Shown here piece by piece: positions 1 to 7,850 of a DNA stretch of 64,000 nt. The notes beneath the pieces were generated by a model. That model ran no database searches and was not told the origin of the DNA. It saw only the letters and a program-made list of their open reading frames with translations. A program made the position numbers and the translations under genes. Within the stretch, counting starts at the first letter, position 1. Each line of letters begins with the position of its first letter. The stretch is taken from positions 17,241 to 81,240 of the forward strand of contig JAIBCA010000088.1 in the NCBI GenBank assembly GCA_019694345.1. Direction: 5' to 3'. The DNA is from Pyrinomonadaceae bacterium (GTDB taxonomy: Bacteria > Acidobacteriota > Blastocatellia > Pyrinomonadales > Pyrinomonadaceae).

Positions 1-2
1 GC

Positions 3-362
3 CTCGGCAGCCGAACATCGACCGAAACGACGCAACGATTTGCGATGCTTGGCGGCGACACCATCACATCGCTCAACGCGTCACCTAATCAGGGCGGCGG
101 CGACCCGAAAATGAACGGTGGAGTCCATAACTTCATGCGGTTTCTGGAGAATTGGGGCACGCGATTCAACTACGCGGGTTCGCTGATCAACCTTTACAAC
201 TCGCATAATAACAACGGTGCTTTCAAATGTTGTAATAACGTTTACGACCCGCCCGAGCGAAACTGGGTGTTTGACGCATCGTTCCTGGACGTCAACCGGC
301 TCCCGCCGGGAACGCCGTATTTTCAGAACATTCAGATGACCGGTTTCCAACGCGTCAACTAG
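3..362 (+). CDS. C-terminal part of an unidentified, possibly pilus-associated protein (5' truncated)
   Basis: The reading frame is open from the first bases of the window, so only the last 119 residues are seen and the true start lies upstream. The segment is rich in Asn and Gly, has a Cys-Cys pair (FKCCNN), and ends with a region of aromatic residues. The pattern of a GGVHNFMRFLENW stretch, a short Cys pair, then NWVFDASF and PPGTPYF reminds me of the C-termini of large PilX/prepilin-associated proteins of Acidobacteria and relatives, but this is recall, not a search. No catalytic motif is visible. A terminator-like hairpin follows directly. That it is coding is fairly safe; its function is not. 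Confidence 0.6.
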   Translation, partial: LGSRTSTETTQRFAMLGGDTITSLNASPNQGGGDPKMNGGVHNFMRFLENWGTRFNYAGSLINLYNSHNNNGAFKCCNNVYDPPERNWVFDASFLDVNRLPPGTPYFQNIQMTGFQRVN

Positions 363-385
363 AATTCACTTGAATGTTTGCCGGA

Positions 386-411
386 GGAGCTCGCTCGCGC
401 GGGCTCCTTTT
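386..411 (+). terminator. Intrinsic terminator after the partial gene
   Basis: GGAGC and GCTCC arms (386-390 and 403-407), extended inward by a CGC/GCG pairing, form a GC-rich hairpin followed by TTTT. It lies 24 bases after the stop codon. The remaining 228 bases up to the kinase start contain nothing I can identify. Confidence 0.7.
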
Positions 412-639
412 GTGTTGCAATGGCGAAAATCAGGGAAAATTTGACGCAGACGAACAAATGACCGGCCGACGCTGAACAATTTCTCACACTGAGAGCATCA
501 ACAGTTGCTCTTTACTTACGATCGCCGCTGGACGGGCTATAACATTCAGCGATGCAACTATTCGTTTTTTGAACTTACGCGATGTAATATCGTATTTGTT
601 TCGAGGATCGTTTGAGCCACGATCGCTTTGCGCGACACG

Positions 640-2145
640 ATGAGGGAGCTTTCGCTTAACAATTGCAGGCTGGACAAGCGATACGACATCCGCGACGGAC
701 TCGGCCGCGGCAGCTACGCCGAGATATTTATCGCCCGTGATACGCTCGCCTCGCCCCAATCGCCGCACAGCACGGTCGTGATAAAGGCTCTTAACGTTTT
801 TCTGCAGGACGATCTCGACGCCGACCTTGAGCGCACGTTGGTCGAGAATTTTCAGAATGAGGCTATCGCTCTTGACCGCGTCCGCCACCCGAACATAATA
901 AGCCGGATCGGCCATGGTACCGCTCGCGATCTGAAGGGAACCGTCTTTCATTACCTCGTGCTCGAGTATCTGCCGGGCGGCGACCTGCAAAATGCGGTTA
1001 GAAAAGGACGGATCCCGCTCAAACGTTCGATCAACTATATAGAACAGGTCTGTGCCGGGCTTGCTCATGCTCATTCACGCGGGATCATTCATCGCGATAT
1101 CAAACCGCAAAACCTGCTCCTGACGGCCGATCATGAGACGGTGAAAATTGCCGACTTCGGGGTTGCCCGCATCACGCTGAATGAAGCTCCGATAACACGG
1201 GTCGGCACCAACATTTACGCGCCGCCCGAGCACAGTCCGCTATCAGCAGGCCGATCTGACACACCGGCCCGGCTCACGCCCGCGGCGGACGTGTATTCAC
1301 TTGCGAAATCGGCATACACGCTCATTACCGGCGAGGCCCCCAGGGCATATGCAAATAGCCCGGTCACCTCACTGCCCGATGATTTTCGGGATGAGGATTG
1401 GTCAGACGACCTCATCCGCGTTTTGCGGCGTGCGACGGCGGATGAGCCGCTTGATCGGCAGCAGAGCGTAGATGAATTTTGGAACGACCTCGCGGTCGTC
1501 CGGCAGATAATAGACGACGGCGAGGTGAGCACGGTGATCAGGCCTCGAAACGATCAGCCGCAGCCGCATGTCGCTCGCGGCTATACGCCGATAGTTCCCG
1601 CCCAGCCGAATTTTGAACCTGTTTCGGACCCGGCTTTCAGGGTCGCGGGACGCTCGGAACGAATGCAGCCTGCGATACCGCCGGAAAGGCCGGCGGTATT
1701 CGTGCCGCCCCCGCCTAAAAGTGATCTTGCTGCCGCGTCGGGTAAGGCGGCATCGCTGCCGAAACGCGAACTCCCGGACAAGCCGTCAAACCGCGGCAAG
1801 CTGCTCCGCCGGGTAATGACGTTTGCGATATTCCTTGTGATCTTTACAGGCATTTTGTATGGAACTCATTCGTACATGAGCGGCCTGGGCATCTTGCCGG
1901 CGATCTTCTCGACTGGCGGATCAAAAATGGCGGTCGCGAGCACGGACATTTTTCTGCGTTCGACGCCAAATACCGACAATGAGCCGATCGGGCTTGTTAC
2001 AAAGAAGTCGAAGGTCAAGATTGTAAATTCGCAAAATAATTGGTATCAAGTTGAAGTGGTCGAACAGGGCCGCGTCAGCAATTTTCCGGCATCGGCGAGC
2101 CGCGGCTGGCTATACGGCAAATATCTCGATATCGACGGCAATTAA
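640..2145 (+). CDS. Membrane-anchored Ser/Thr protein kinase with C-terminal SH3-like domain
   Basis: Hanks-type kinase of about 501 residues. Starting from the ATG at 640, the glycine loop GLGRGSYAEI lies at residues 20-29, the ATP lysine (VVIKAL) at 49, the alpha-C glutamate near 74, HRDIKPQN at 151-158, DFG at 172-174 and GTNIYAPPE at 189-197, so all catalytic elements are present. A Pro-rich linker follows, then one transmembrane helix near residues 395-415 and an extracytoplasmic bacterial SH3-like domain that may sense wall or periplasmic ligands. A TTG at 628 would add four residues; the ATG is preferred, though neither has a clear ribosome site. The FHA-domain gene begins 17 bases downstream, suggesting a kinase and its phosphothreonine-binding partner in one operon. 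Confidence 0.93.
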   Translation: MRELSLNNCRLDKRYDIRDGLGRGSYAEIFIARDTLASPQSPHSTVVIKALNVFLQDDLDADLERTLVENFQNEAIALDRVRHPNIISRIGHGTARDLKGTVFHYLVLEYLPGGDLQNAVRKGRIPLKRSINYIEQVCAGLAHAHSRGIIHRDIKPQNLLLTADHETVKIADFGVARITLNEAPITRVGTNIYAPPEHSPLSAGRSDTPARLTPAADVYSLAKSAYTLITGEAPRAYANSPVTSLPDDFRDEDWSDDLIRVLRRATADEPLDRQQSVDEFWNDLAVVRQIIDDGEVSTVIRPRNDQPQPHVARGYTPIVPAQPNFEPVSDPAFRVAGRSERMQPAIPPERPAVFVPPPPKSDLAAASGKAASLPKRELPDKPSNRGKLLRRVMTFAIFLVIFTGILYGTHSYMSGLGILPAIFSTGGSKMAVASTDIFLRSTPNTDNEPIGLVTKKSKVKIVNSQNNWYQVEVVEQGRVSNFPASASRGWLYGKYLDIDGN

Positions 2146-2161
2146 ACGGAGAATTTCAACT

Positions 2162-3112
2162 GTGAGCGTTTTGGATAAAGTCAGGCGATGGATCGACGGC
2201 GACACGGCCGAGCTTGTGCTCGAACAAGCGGCCCGCGACGCTCAGGTCAAACCGCGAAGCAAGGCTGAGGAATTCATCGTCAAGATCGCGAAGGCGGTAG
2301 AGTCGGTGATGCAGGCCGAAATGGTGCCGCTGCCGCAGGGAACGACAATTATTCCAAGCGAGTACACCATATTCCTCAGCGGCGAGGACGATAAAGAATG
2401 GCAGGGCGTGAAGCGTAAGGGGCTGGAGCAAGGCCTTTATCACATCCTGGCCGAACGGGCCAAGGAGATCGCCGGCAAGAAAAAGCTCGAAACGCGCTCC
2501 TTCGTGATCGAACTAAGGATCGACGCGACGCTTGAGAAAGGCGATCTGCGGGTGCAGCACAGCTGGGAAGATTCGAACGCGAACAAGACGGGGGTGCTGG
2601 CGCGACCGAAGGCGATTCCGGAGACTCCGCCACAGGCGAGGCTGACCCCGGCGACCGCACCGGTCGTCCAGGTCCCAACCGCCCCATCACAGCCGCCGGT
2701 CAGGCCTGTTGTTACCCAGCCAAACGTAAATATTCAACAGGCAGTGCCCTTAGCTCCGGAAGAAGGCGAAGAGATGACGCACGTCGCGTCCCGGGCGGCA
2801 GAACTCTATCGACTAGAGGTCTGGCGGGGCGGCGTCAGACAGAATGTTGTTCCGATCTATCAGAAAGAGATAGTAATTGGCCGCGGTTCGCGATCAAAAC
2901 CTGTCGACATTCCGCTTGCAGGCGACGTCGAGATCAGCCGACGGCATTTGACCTTAATTACGGATGGAGCCGGAAATTTTTGGGCGGTGAACGAGGGCCG
3001 CAACCCTGCTTCGGTCAATAACTACGAACTACCTGCAGGTAGGCGATTCGCGCTGGCACCGGGAGCTGCGCTGAATATTTGCAGCTATATGCTCCGGATC
3101 CAGCCGAAGTAG
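2162..3112 (+). CDS. DUF3662 and FHA domain protein (FhaA-like)
   Basis: About 316 residues. The N-terminal half (residues 5-135) matches the DUF3662 domain found at the front of actinobacterial FhaA, including the VPLPQGTTIIPSEYTIFLS segment. A Pro/Thr-rich linker at 150-200 separates it from a C-terminal FHA domain (about 215-316) with the phosphothreonine-pocket residues GR at 240-241 and SRRH at 259-262. The GTG at 2162 is chosen because CGGAGA lies about 10 bases upstream; a longer frame from 2051 would overlap the kinase by 95 bases. Linker threonines are plausible kinase targets, which is an inference from the neighbouring kinase. Confidence 0.9.
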   Translation: MSVLDKVRRWIDGDTAELVLEQAARDAQVKPRSKAEEFIVKIAKAVESVMQAEMVPLPQGTTIIPSEYTIFLSGEDDKEWQGVKRKGLEQGLYHILAERAKEIAGKKKLETRSFVIELRIDATLEKGDLRVQHSWEDSNANKTGVLARPKAIPETPPQARLTPATAPVVQVPTAPSQPPVRPVVTQPNVNIQQAVPLAPEEGEEMTHVASRAAELYRLEVWRGGVRQNVVPIYQKEIVIGRGSRSKPVDIPLAGDVEISRRHLTLITDGAGNFWAVNEGRNPASVNNYELPAGRRFALAPGAALNICSYMLRIQPK

Positions 3113-3115
3113 TAT

Positions 3116-3634
3116 TTAAGACCGTTTACCGGTAGCCGGCAAATAGCCTGTAAGAAGAAGATCGGTCGGCTGCGTCCCGCTCTCGATGGCCTGAATCAAT
3201 TCGCGGAGAGTGCGTTCCGCATTCGAGACGACGTCCGCCGGATAATTATAGAACCGCGTATTTTGCTCAAACTCCTCGATGTCCAGAACCTGAGACCTCC
3301 CGTCCGGCCACACAATGAGATCGATGTCCAAGTCAATGTAGTCCAATTGATCGCCGTTGAGCGAATAGGGCATCGAGACGTTGTAATAGAAGTTGCGGAG
3401 CGAACCGTCCGGTTCGTGAAAGCGAAAGACGTTATACCATTGTCCCGGCCAAAAGAACTCATATGAGAGTGTTCCCGCGGCGATACTTCCCAGATCCGGA
3501 TGTTCTGTGTCGCGGGCAAAACTTCCAAAAAGTACCAGTGCCGGCCCATTAATATCGACCGGACGACATCGCCAAGTTCGATTGACCGTTCCGTCGAACT
3601 TACGGGAATTTACGGTAAAGTTGACGCCCTGCAT
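3116..3634 (-). CDS. DUF402 domain protein
   Basis: A 172-residue protein ending in the conserved acidic DUF402 core: FYYNVSMPY, then YIDLDIDLIVWPDG, then VLDIEEFEQN. DUF402 proteins include nucleoside tri/diphosphate phosphatases that use acidic residues to bind metal, so a phosphatase role is possible but not shown. The ATG at 3634 is chosen because it overlaps the stop codon of the upstream universal stress gene (TGATG), which implies translational coupling. A longer frame from 3727 would lie inside that gene. Its stop is three bases from the end of the convergent FHA gene. Confidence 0.8.
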   Translation of the reverse strand: MQGVNFTVNSRKFDGTVNRTWRCRPVDINGPALVLFGSFARDTEHPDLGSIAAGTLSYEFFWPGQWYNVFRFHEPDGSLRNFYYNVSMPYSLNGDQLDYIDLDIDLIVWPDGRSQVLDIEEFEQNTRFYNYPADVVSNAERTLRELIQAIESGTQPTDLLLTGYLPATGKRS

Positions 3635-4092
3635 CAAGATGCAGATTCGGTCCTGACCACCAATACGGAACAATGTGCGTGATGGACGACCGAATGAGAG
3701 ACCGAACCAAGCAGCAAACGCTCCCAACGCTTGTAACCGTGTGAACCGATAACGATAAGGTCGGCGTGAATATCCTCGGCGGTTTCGACGATACGGCTGT
3801 CCGGCGACCCAAAGAGTACGTCGCCATCGATACTGACGCCGGCATCGTGCAACTCGGCCTTCAAACGAGCGATCGCGTCCTCGACCACCTTTGAGGCTGA
3901 TTCACGAGCGGTCTTTTCCAATTCAGTGGTGTCGGGCAGATAGCCGCCATAAATGTCAACCGCAAGTGGAACGGCCATATCAACGACACTGATGACCCGT
4001 ACAGAGTCGTCATTGCTGAGCTTCATCCGTGTGACCATATCAGCCGCCGCTTCGCTATGTTTGGTTCCGTCTGTGGCAAGTAGTATCTTCAT
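3634..4092 (-). CDS. Universal stress protein, UspA family
   Basis: Single-domain UspA-type protein of 152 residues, the usual length. It begins MKILLATDGTKHS, the typical first strand and loop of the fold, and carries the ATP-binding signature G-2X-G-9X-G(S) as GSHGYKRWERLLLGS near residues 121-137. Such proteins are cytoplasmic nucleotide-binding stress factors. The stop codon overlaps the start of the DUF402 gene, so the two are probably co-translated. The 80 bases between this start and the MarR gene end contain no clear terminator. Confidence 0.93.
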   Translation of the reverse strand: MKILLATDGTKHSEAAADMVTRMKLSNDDSVRVISVVDMAVPLAVDIYGGYLPDTTELEKTARESASKVVEDAIARLKAELHDAGVSIDGDVLFGSPDSRIVETAEDIHADLIVIGSHGYKRWERLLLGSVSHSVVHHAHCSVLVVRTESAS

Positions 4093-4172
4093 TGAGCCCT
4101 CCGAGGGTGTTTTGGTTGACCAGGATCAACCGTATTCTAGCCATTTTTGAACAAAAAGAGAACTGCACAAGG

Positions 4173-4631
4173 CTATTCGCCGTCTTCCGGATCCGGCCTG
4201 CCCGTGTAGTTGCTCCGAAGTTTGTTGAGAATATTAAAGAGGATCATCCGCTCGGTCTCATTCAGGCACGAAAGGCAATATTCTTCGAGCTCCAGCCACT
4301 GGGCTTCGATCTGAGGCCGCATCGTGATCCCGAGCGGCGTCAGGAATATCCTCGTCGAGCGGCCGTCGTCGTCGTACCGGGCACGCTCAACGAGATTTAC
4401 ATCGATCAGGCCCTTGATCATCTTGTTGATCGTAGGGGCAGCGATGTCGAGCTTTTTTGCAAGATCGATCTGGCGTTGACCGTCCTTTTTCCAAAGCTCA
4501 AATAGTACGAAGATCTGTCCACCGTGCAGGCCGATCTCGCCCATCCGGCGTTCGAGGGAATTGCGAAAGGCGGTCGAGACCTTTGCCAAAAGGAAGCTGA
4601 CGGTGGATTCGAACTTGATCAACTCGGCCAT
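4173..4631 (-). CDS. MarR-family transcriptional regulator
   Basis: A 152-residue winged-helix regulator. The DNA-binding part is seen as RQIDLAKKLDIAAPTINKMI (recognition helix) followed by the wing YDDDGRSTRIFLTPLG, with flanking helices for dimerisation. The start at 4631 (MAELIKFES) has a GGAG about 11 bases upstream; the frame is open further upstream but without a better start. Four equally spaced TTAGC sites lie 55-125 bases upstream, between this gene and the divergent gene at 4796, so autoregulation and control of the neighbour are likely. The ligand is unknown. Confidence 0.9.
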   Translation of the reverse strand: MAELIKFESTVSFLLAKVSTAFRNSLERRMGEIGLHGGQIFVLFELWKKDGQRQIDLAKKLDIAAPTINKMIKGLIDVNLVERARYDDDGRSTRIFLTPLGITMRPQIEAQWLELEEYCLSCLNETERMILFNILNKLRSNYTGRPDPEDGE

Positions 4632-4680
4632 TGTGCTGTTAACTCCGGGGCTTAAATCAATGGTTTGCAGGCAAATAATC

Positions 4681-4768
4681 AACAATTAGCGGGGCAATTA
4701 AAGATTATTAGCCTGCTAATCAAAATTAGTTAGCGTGCTAATAATCAAACATTAGCACGGTATCCATT
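4681..4768. promoter_or_regulatory. Four-site phased operator, probably for the adjacent MarR protein
   Basis: TTAGC occurs at 4686, 4708, 4730 and 4752, exactly 22 bases apart. The two inner copies are perfect inverted repeats: ATTAGCctGCTAAT (4707-4720) and TTAGCgtGCTAA (4730-4741). The outer two keep the left half-site and only part of the right. A spacing of 22 bases is close to two helical turns, so bound dimers would lie on one face of the DNA. Position between divergent genes fits MarR-type control. Confidence 0.8.
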
Positions 4769-4795
4769 ATTTCGAAAGTAGGCTAAGATTTATTT

Positions 4796-5173
4796 ATGGA
4801 AAACGTTGAAAAGCTGAAAAATGCCCGCAATTTACTGCTTAAGCTTCACAAAGTGATGATCGATTTCGAACGGGAGCTTCACGAGGCGGTCCACGGTCCG
4901 CTCACTGCAGGGCAATTCTTGAATGTTCTGATCGAGAACGAGGACTTCGCCTGGCTGCGAAAATTCTCGATGCTGATCGTTGAGATCGACGAGATGTTCG
5001 ACCTGAAGGACGGTATTACCTCGGACCTGGTCGATGCCAATCTTGCCAAGATATCCGAACTCGTGGAAATGAGGGAAGAAGACGAGTATTTTCGGGCAAA
5101 ATATCGAAATGTTGTCCAGCAGCACAGCGATGCGGCGTCGTTGCAGAGTGAATTGCGTTCGATGTTCGGGTAG
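4796..5173 (+). CDS. Small helical protein of unknown function
   Basis: A 125-residue protein, highly charged and predicted by eye to be almost all alpha helix, with no signal peptide, membrane segment or cysteine. It contains a regular pattern of Leu/Ile with Glu and Lys (LLKLHKVMIDFERELHEAV near residues 14-32). I do not recognise the family. It is transcribed away from the MarR gene across the shared operator, so it is the obvious second target of that regulator. No downstream partner on the same strand is present. Confidence 0.75.
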   Translation: MENVEKLKNARNLLLKLHKVMIDFERELHEAVHGPLTAGQFLNVLIENEDFAWLRKFSMLIVEIDEMFDLKDGITSDLVDANLAKISELVEMREEDEYFRAKYRNVVQQHSDAASLQSELRSMFG

Positions 5174-5214
5174 TTCGGTCGGGAAGGATAAATTGCTTAG
5201 GTCAAAAGGACATA

Positions 5215-5241
5215 AGCGGAAACGGGTGGGCCGTTCCCGCT
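5215..5241. terminator. Hairpin between convergent genes
   Basis: AGCGGAAACGG (5215-5225) and CCGTTCCCGCT (5231-5241) pair with one mismatch around a five-base loop. It lies between the convergent gene at 4796 and the transaldolase gene. Neither side has a strong T-run, so termination activity is uncertain. Confidence 0.45.
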
Positions 5242-5265
5242 CGACCTTAAATAGGCGAAGGCAGA

Positions 5266-5916
5266 TCAGCCGCGGCCGCTTTTTTTCCAATCGGCCATAA
5301 AGCCCTCCAGGCCCTTATCGGTCAGGGGGTGCTTAACCAATTGCTGTATGACCTTGAAAGGGATCGTGGCGACGTCGGCACCGGCAAGAGCGCAATCGAC
5401 AATGTGCATCGGGTGGCGGATCGAAGCGGCCAGAACCTCGGTCGCAAAGCCGTAATTGTCATAGATTTGGACGATATCGCGGATCAGCTGCATGCCGTCC
5501 TGGCCAATGTCGTCGAGGCGGCCGATAAAGGGCGAAATGTAGCTTGCTCCGGCCTTTGCGGCGAGCAGGGCCTGGGCCGCCGAGAAGCAAAGCGTGACGT
5601 TGACCTTTGTTCCCTCGGCACGAAAGATGCGGGTCGCCTTGAGCCCATCGAGCGTCAAGGGGCATTTGATGACGACATTTGGTGCAATGCTTGCTAATTC
5701 GCGGCCTTCACGGATCATGCCTTCAGCGTCAAGAGCGGTGACCTCGGCTGAGACGTCGCCTTCGACGATCGAGCAGATCGCGGCAATATGCTCCTTAAAA
5801 TCAACATCACCCTCCTTTGCGACCAGCGATGGATTAGTGGTGACGCCATCGATAAGGCCTAATTCGGCGGCTTCCTTGATCTCAGCTAAATTTGCGGTGT
5901 CTATAAAAAATTTCAT
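5266..5916 (-). CDS. Transaldolase / fructose-6-phosphate aldolase, short TalC type
   Basis: A 216-residue protein of the short transaldolase class (E. coli FsaA/TalC are about 220 residues). It starts [16 protein letters not shown] and has the family segment [13 protein letters not shown] at 24-36 and the Schiff-base lysine in NVVIKCPLT near residue 85. It interconverts sugar phosphates in the non-oxidative pentose phosphate pathway, or cleaves fructose 6-phosphate; sequence alone does not decide between them. It is the last gene of a minus-strand run that begins with hslV. Confidence 0.92.
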   Translation of the reverse strand: MKFFIDTANLAEIKEAAELGLIDGVTTNPSLVAKEGDVDFKEHIAAICSIVEGDVSAEVTALDAEGMIREGRELASIAPNVVIKCPLTLDGLKATRIFRAEGTKVNVTLCFSAAQALLAAKAGASYISPFIGRLDDIGQDGMQLIRDIVQIYDNYGFATEVLAASIRHPMHIVDCALAGADVATIPFKVIQQLVKHPLTDKGLEGFMADWKKSGRG

Positions 5917-5962
5917 AATTTAAGATCTGATTGTTTGGTTTTGAAAAGATACGTGTTGGTCT

Positions 5963-6706
5963 CTAAACGACAGGGTTCGAAAGCGTTCCGATGCCCTCGA
6001 TCTCTACCTCGCAGATGTCTCCGGAGTTCATTTTCGATACGCCTGACGGGGTGCCGGTCGCGATCACATCGCCCGCGTTCAGCGTCATCATATTTGAAAT
6101 ATATCGTATCAGAAAGTCGACGGGGAAGACCATTTGGGACGTGCGTCCGTGTTGGCGGACTTCGCCGTTCACGCGCGTCGTTACCGAAATGTCGGTCGTA
6201 TCAAGTTCCGTCTCAATGAACGGCCCGATCGGGCAGAAAGTGTCAAACGACTTGGCACGGGTGAATTGACCGTCCTTTCGCTGCAGGTCCCGTGCGGTAA
6301 CGTCATTGAGGCACGTAAAACCGAAAACATAGTCCATCGCGTCGTCGGTGTCGGTGAGCCGCTTGCATTTCCTTGAAATGACGACGGCAAGCTCACCTTC
6401 GTGCTCGACCTGATCGGACTGCGGCGGGATGACGATCGGATCGGCGTTGTAAATTATCGCCGACGGAGCCTTGAGGAAAAGCAGCGGTTCAGCCGGCACA
6501 TCGTTTCCCAGTTCCTTGGCGTGATCGGCATAGTTACGGCCGACACAGACTATCTTCGACGGCGAAACGGGCGGCAGCATGGTCACATCGGCCAGATCGA
6601 AACTTGCAACGTGTTCGGAGAGTATATCGCCGAAAACGTGAACACGGTCGCCGTCGATGATACCGATATGGGTCTCGTCGTCAAAGGTGAATCTGCAGAT
6701 CTTCAT
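5963..6706 (-). CDS. Fumarylacetoacetate hydrolase family protein
   Basis: A 247-residue FAH-fold enzyme. The family core is clear: KIVCVGRNYADHAKELG, LFLKAPSAI, the metal-binding glutamates in VEHEGELAVVI, then NDVTARDLQ and the C-terminal TGTPSGVS loop. The family hydrolyses C-C bonds or decarboxylates acylpyruvates and oxaloacetate; the exact substrate cannot be read from the sequence. It begins seven bases after the lipoprotein stop codon and has AGGAAATT before the ATG, so it is probably co-transcribed with the genes upstream. Confidence 0.9.
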   Translation of the reverse strand: MKICRFTFDDETHIGIIDGDRVHVFGDILSEHVASFDLADVTMLPPVSPSKIVCVGRNYADHAKELGNDVPAEPLLFLKAPSAIIYNADPIVIPPQSDQVEHEGELAVVISRKCKRLTDTDDAMDYVFGFTCLNDVTARDLQRKDGQFTRAKSFDTFCPIGPFIETELDTTDISVTTRVNGEVRQHGRTSQMVFPVDFLIRYISNMMTLNAGDVIATGTPSGVSKMNSGDICEVEIEGIGTLSNPVV

Positions 6707-6712
6707 AATTTC

Positions 6713-7840
6713 CTATCTGGTGGTTTCGGTCACGACCTCGGAAGGTTCGCTGACGTTGCCTACGTTGTCGGTTGCCGTGATGTAATAAAAATACTGTTTT
6801 GATGGCTCGACCGACGTGTCCTGGAATGTATTTGCCTTCAATAGCTTAGACGTTACAAGTTGCCATTTGTCTTTAGGTAGTTGCGGGTCGGTCGAACGAT
6901 AGATCGAGTAACCGGCGATGTCCTTTTCCGGGTTGATGGCAAAGAAGATCGATATCACATTTTGCCCGACCGCCAGAGTGATGGCCGCAGGGGCACTGGG
7001 CGCGAATGTATCGAACGGTTTTAGCCTGAGGATGTTGGTTTCAAGACTTTCGATCGGCGTTGCATCTTTTCCGACCGAAACGGCCCGCACGAAGTAAAAG
7101 TATTCCTTACCGAACTCGAAAAACTCATCCGCGTACGACGGGTTAGCCACAGGGGACTTATTCAGGAGCTTTCCAGGCTCTTTTTCCGACGTCGACCGGT
7201 AAATATTGTAACCGAGAAGGCTGACGGGCGACGTGCCGTCGATGTTCTTGTCAGGTGCCCGCCATGTCAGGGTGATCGAGTCCTGCGAGAGTGAATAGGC
7301 TAGTTCGGTAGGGGCGACCGCAACCTTGGCGGTCGGTTCGATCAGCAAAAAGTTTGAGAACGCCGCCTTTTGCCCGGAAGCATTGGCAAAGCGCATTGCA
7401 TACCGGAGCCGCGCCGCCTGGCCGGCAAATTCCAGATTGTCTGTATGCTGCAGGCCTTTAAGACCGAAATCCGACTCCTTTATCGAGAGGGTAGCGATGA
7501 GCGTACTTTTGGACGCAAATTCTTCCTCCGAAAGCGTTTTCGGGGCTGACGAAGGCTCTGCCAGACGGTATATATCAACACGGTCGATATTCAGCACGCT
7601 TGAACGTCCGGCATTGGCCGCAGGCATCGTCCAGGAAAGAATTACCTGATTACCGCGCTGATAGCCACTGAGTTCAACACGCTGGGTCACACGTTCTTTC
7701 GGCGGTACAGGCGGCTTGCGTACACCGCAGCCGGATGCAAGGCTCACGATAGCCGCGACCGCAACTGTTGCGGCTGCAAGGCCGACACCTGTCGATTTGA
7801 TCCTTTTTATTATTGATCGAATTGCGTTGATGATCGTCAT
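6713..7840 (-). CDS. Lipoprotein with fibronectin type III repeats
   Basis: A 375-residue protein. The N-terminus has a basic stretch, a hydrophobic segment and a lipobox LASGC with Cys38, so it should be lipidated and membrane-anchored. Three fibronectin type III-like modules follow, at about 55-165, 172-275 and 280-375, with recurring ISLTW/YxIYRS and KxYxYxVxAxD-type strands; the last reads YFYYITATDNVGN. Such modules bind proteins or polysaccharides. It starts 10 bases after hslU and is the same strand as hslUV, but no functional link to that protease is evident. Confidence 0.85.
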   Translation of the reverse strand: MTIINAIRSIIKRIKSTGVGLAAATVAVAAIVSLASGCGVRKPPVPPKERVTQRVELSGYQRGNQVILSWTMPAANAGRSSVLNIDRVDIYRLAEPSSAPKTLSEEEFASKSTLIATLSIKESDFGLKGLQHTDNLEFAGQAARLRYAMRFANASGQKAAFSNFLLIEPTAKVAVAPTELAYSLSQDSITLTWRAPDKNIDGTSPVSLLGYNIYRSTSEKEPGKLLNKSPVANPSYADEFFEFGKEYFYFVRAVSVGKDATPIESLETNILRLKPFDTFAPSAPAAITLAVGQNVISIFFAINPEKDIAGYSIYRSTDPQLPKDKWQLVTSKLLKANTFQDTSVEPSKQYFYYITATDNVGNVSEPSEVVTETTR

Positions 7841-7850
7841 TGGGTGCAGT

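Noticed and set aside
484..1074. Open frame of 196 codons opposite the kinase gene
   Set aside because: It is antisense to conserved kinase motifs and has no recognisable protein features.
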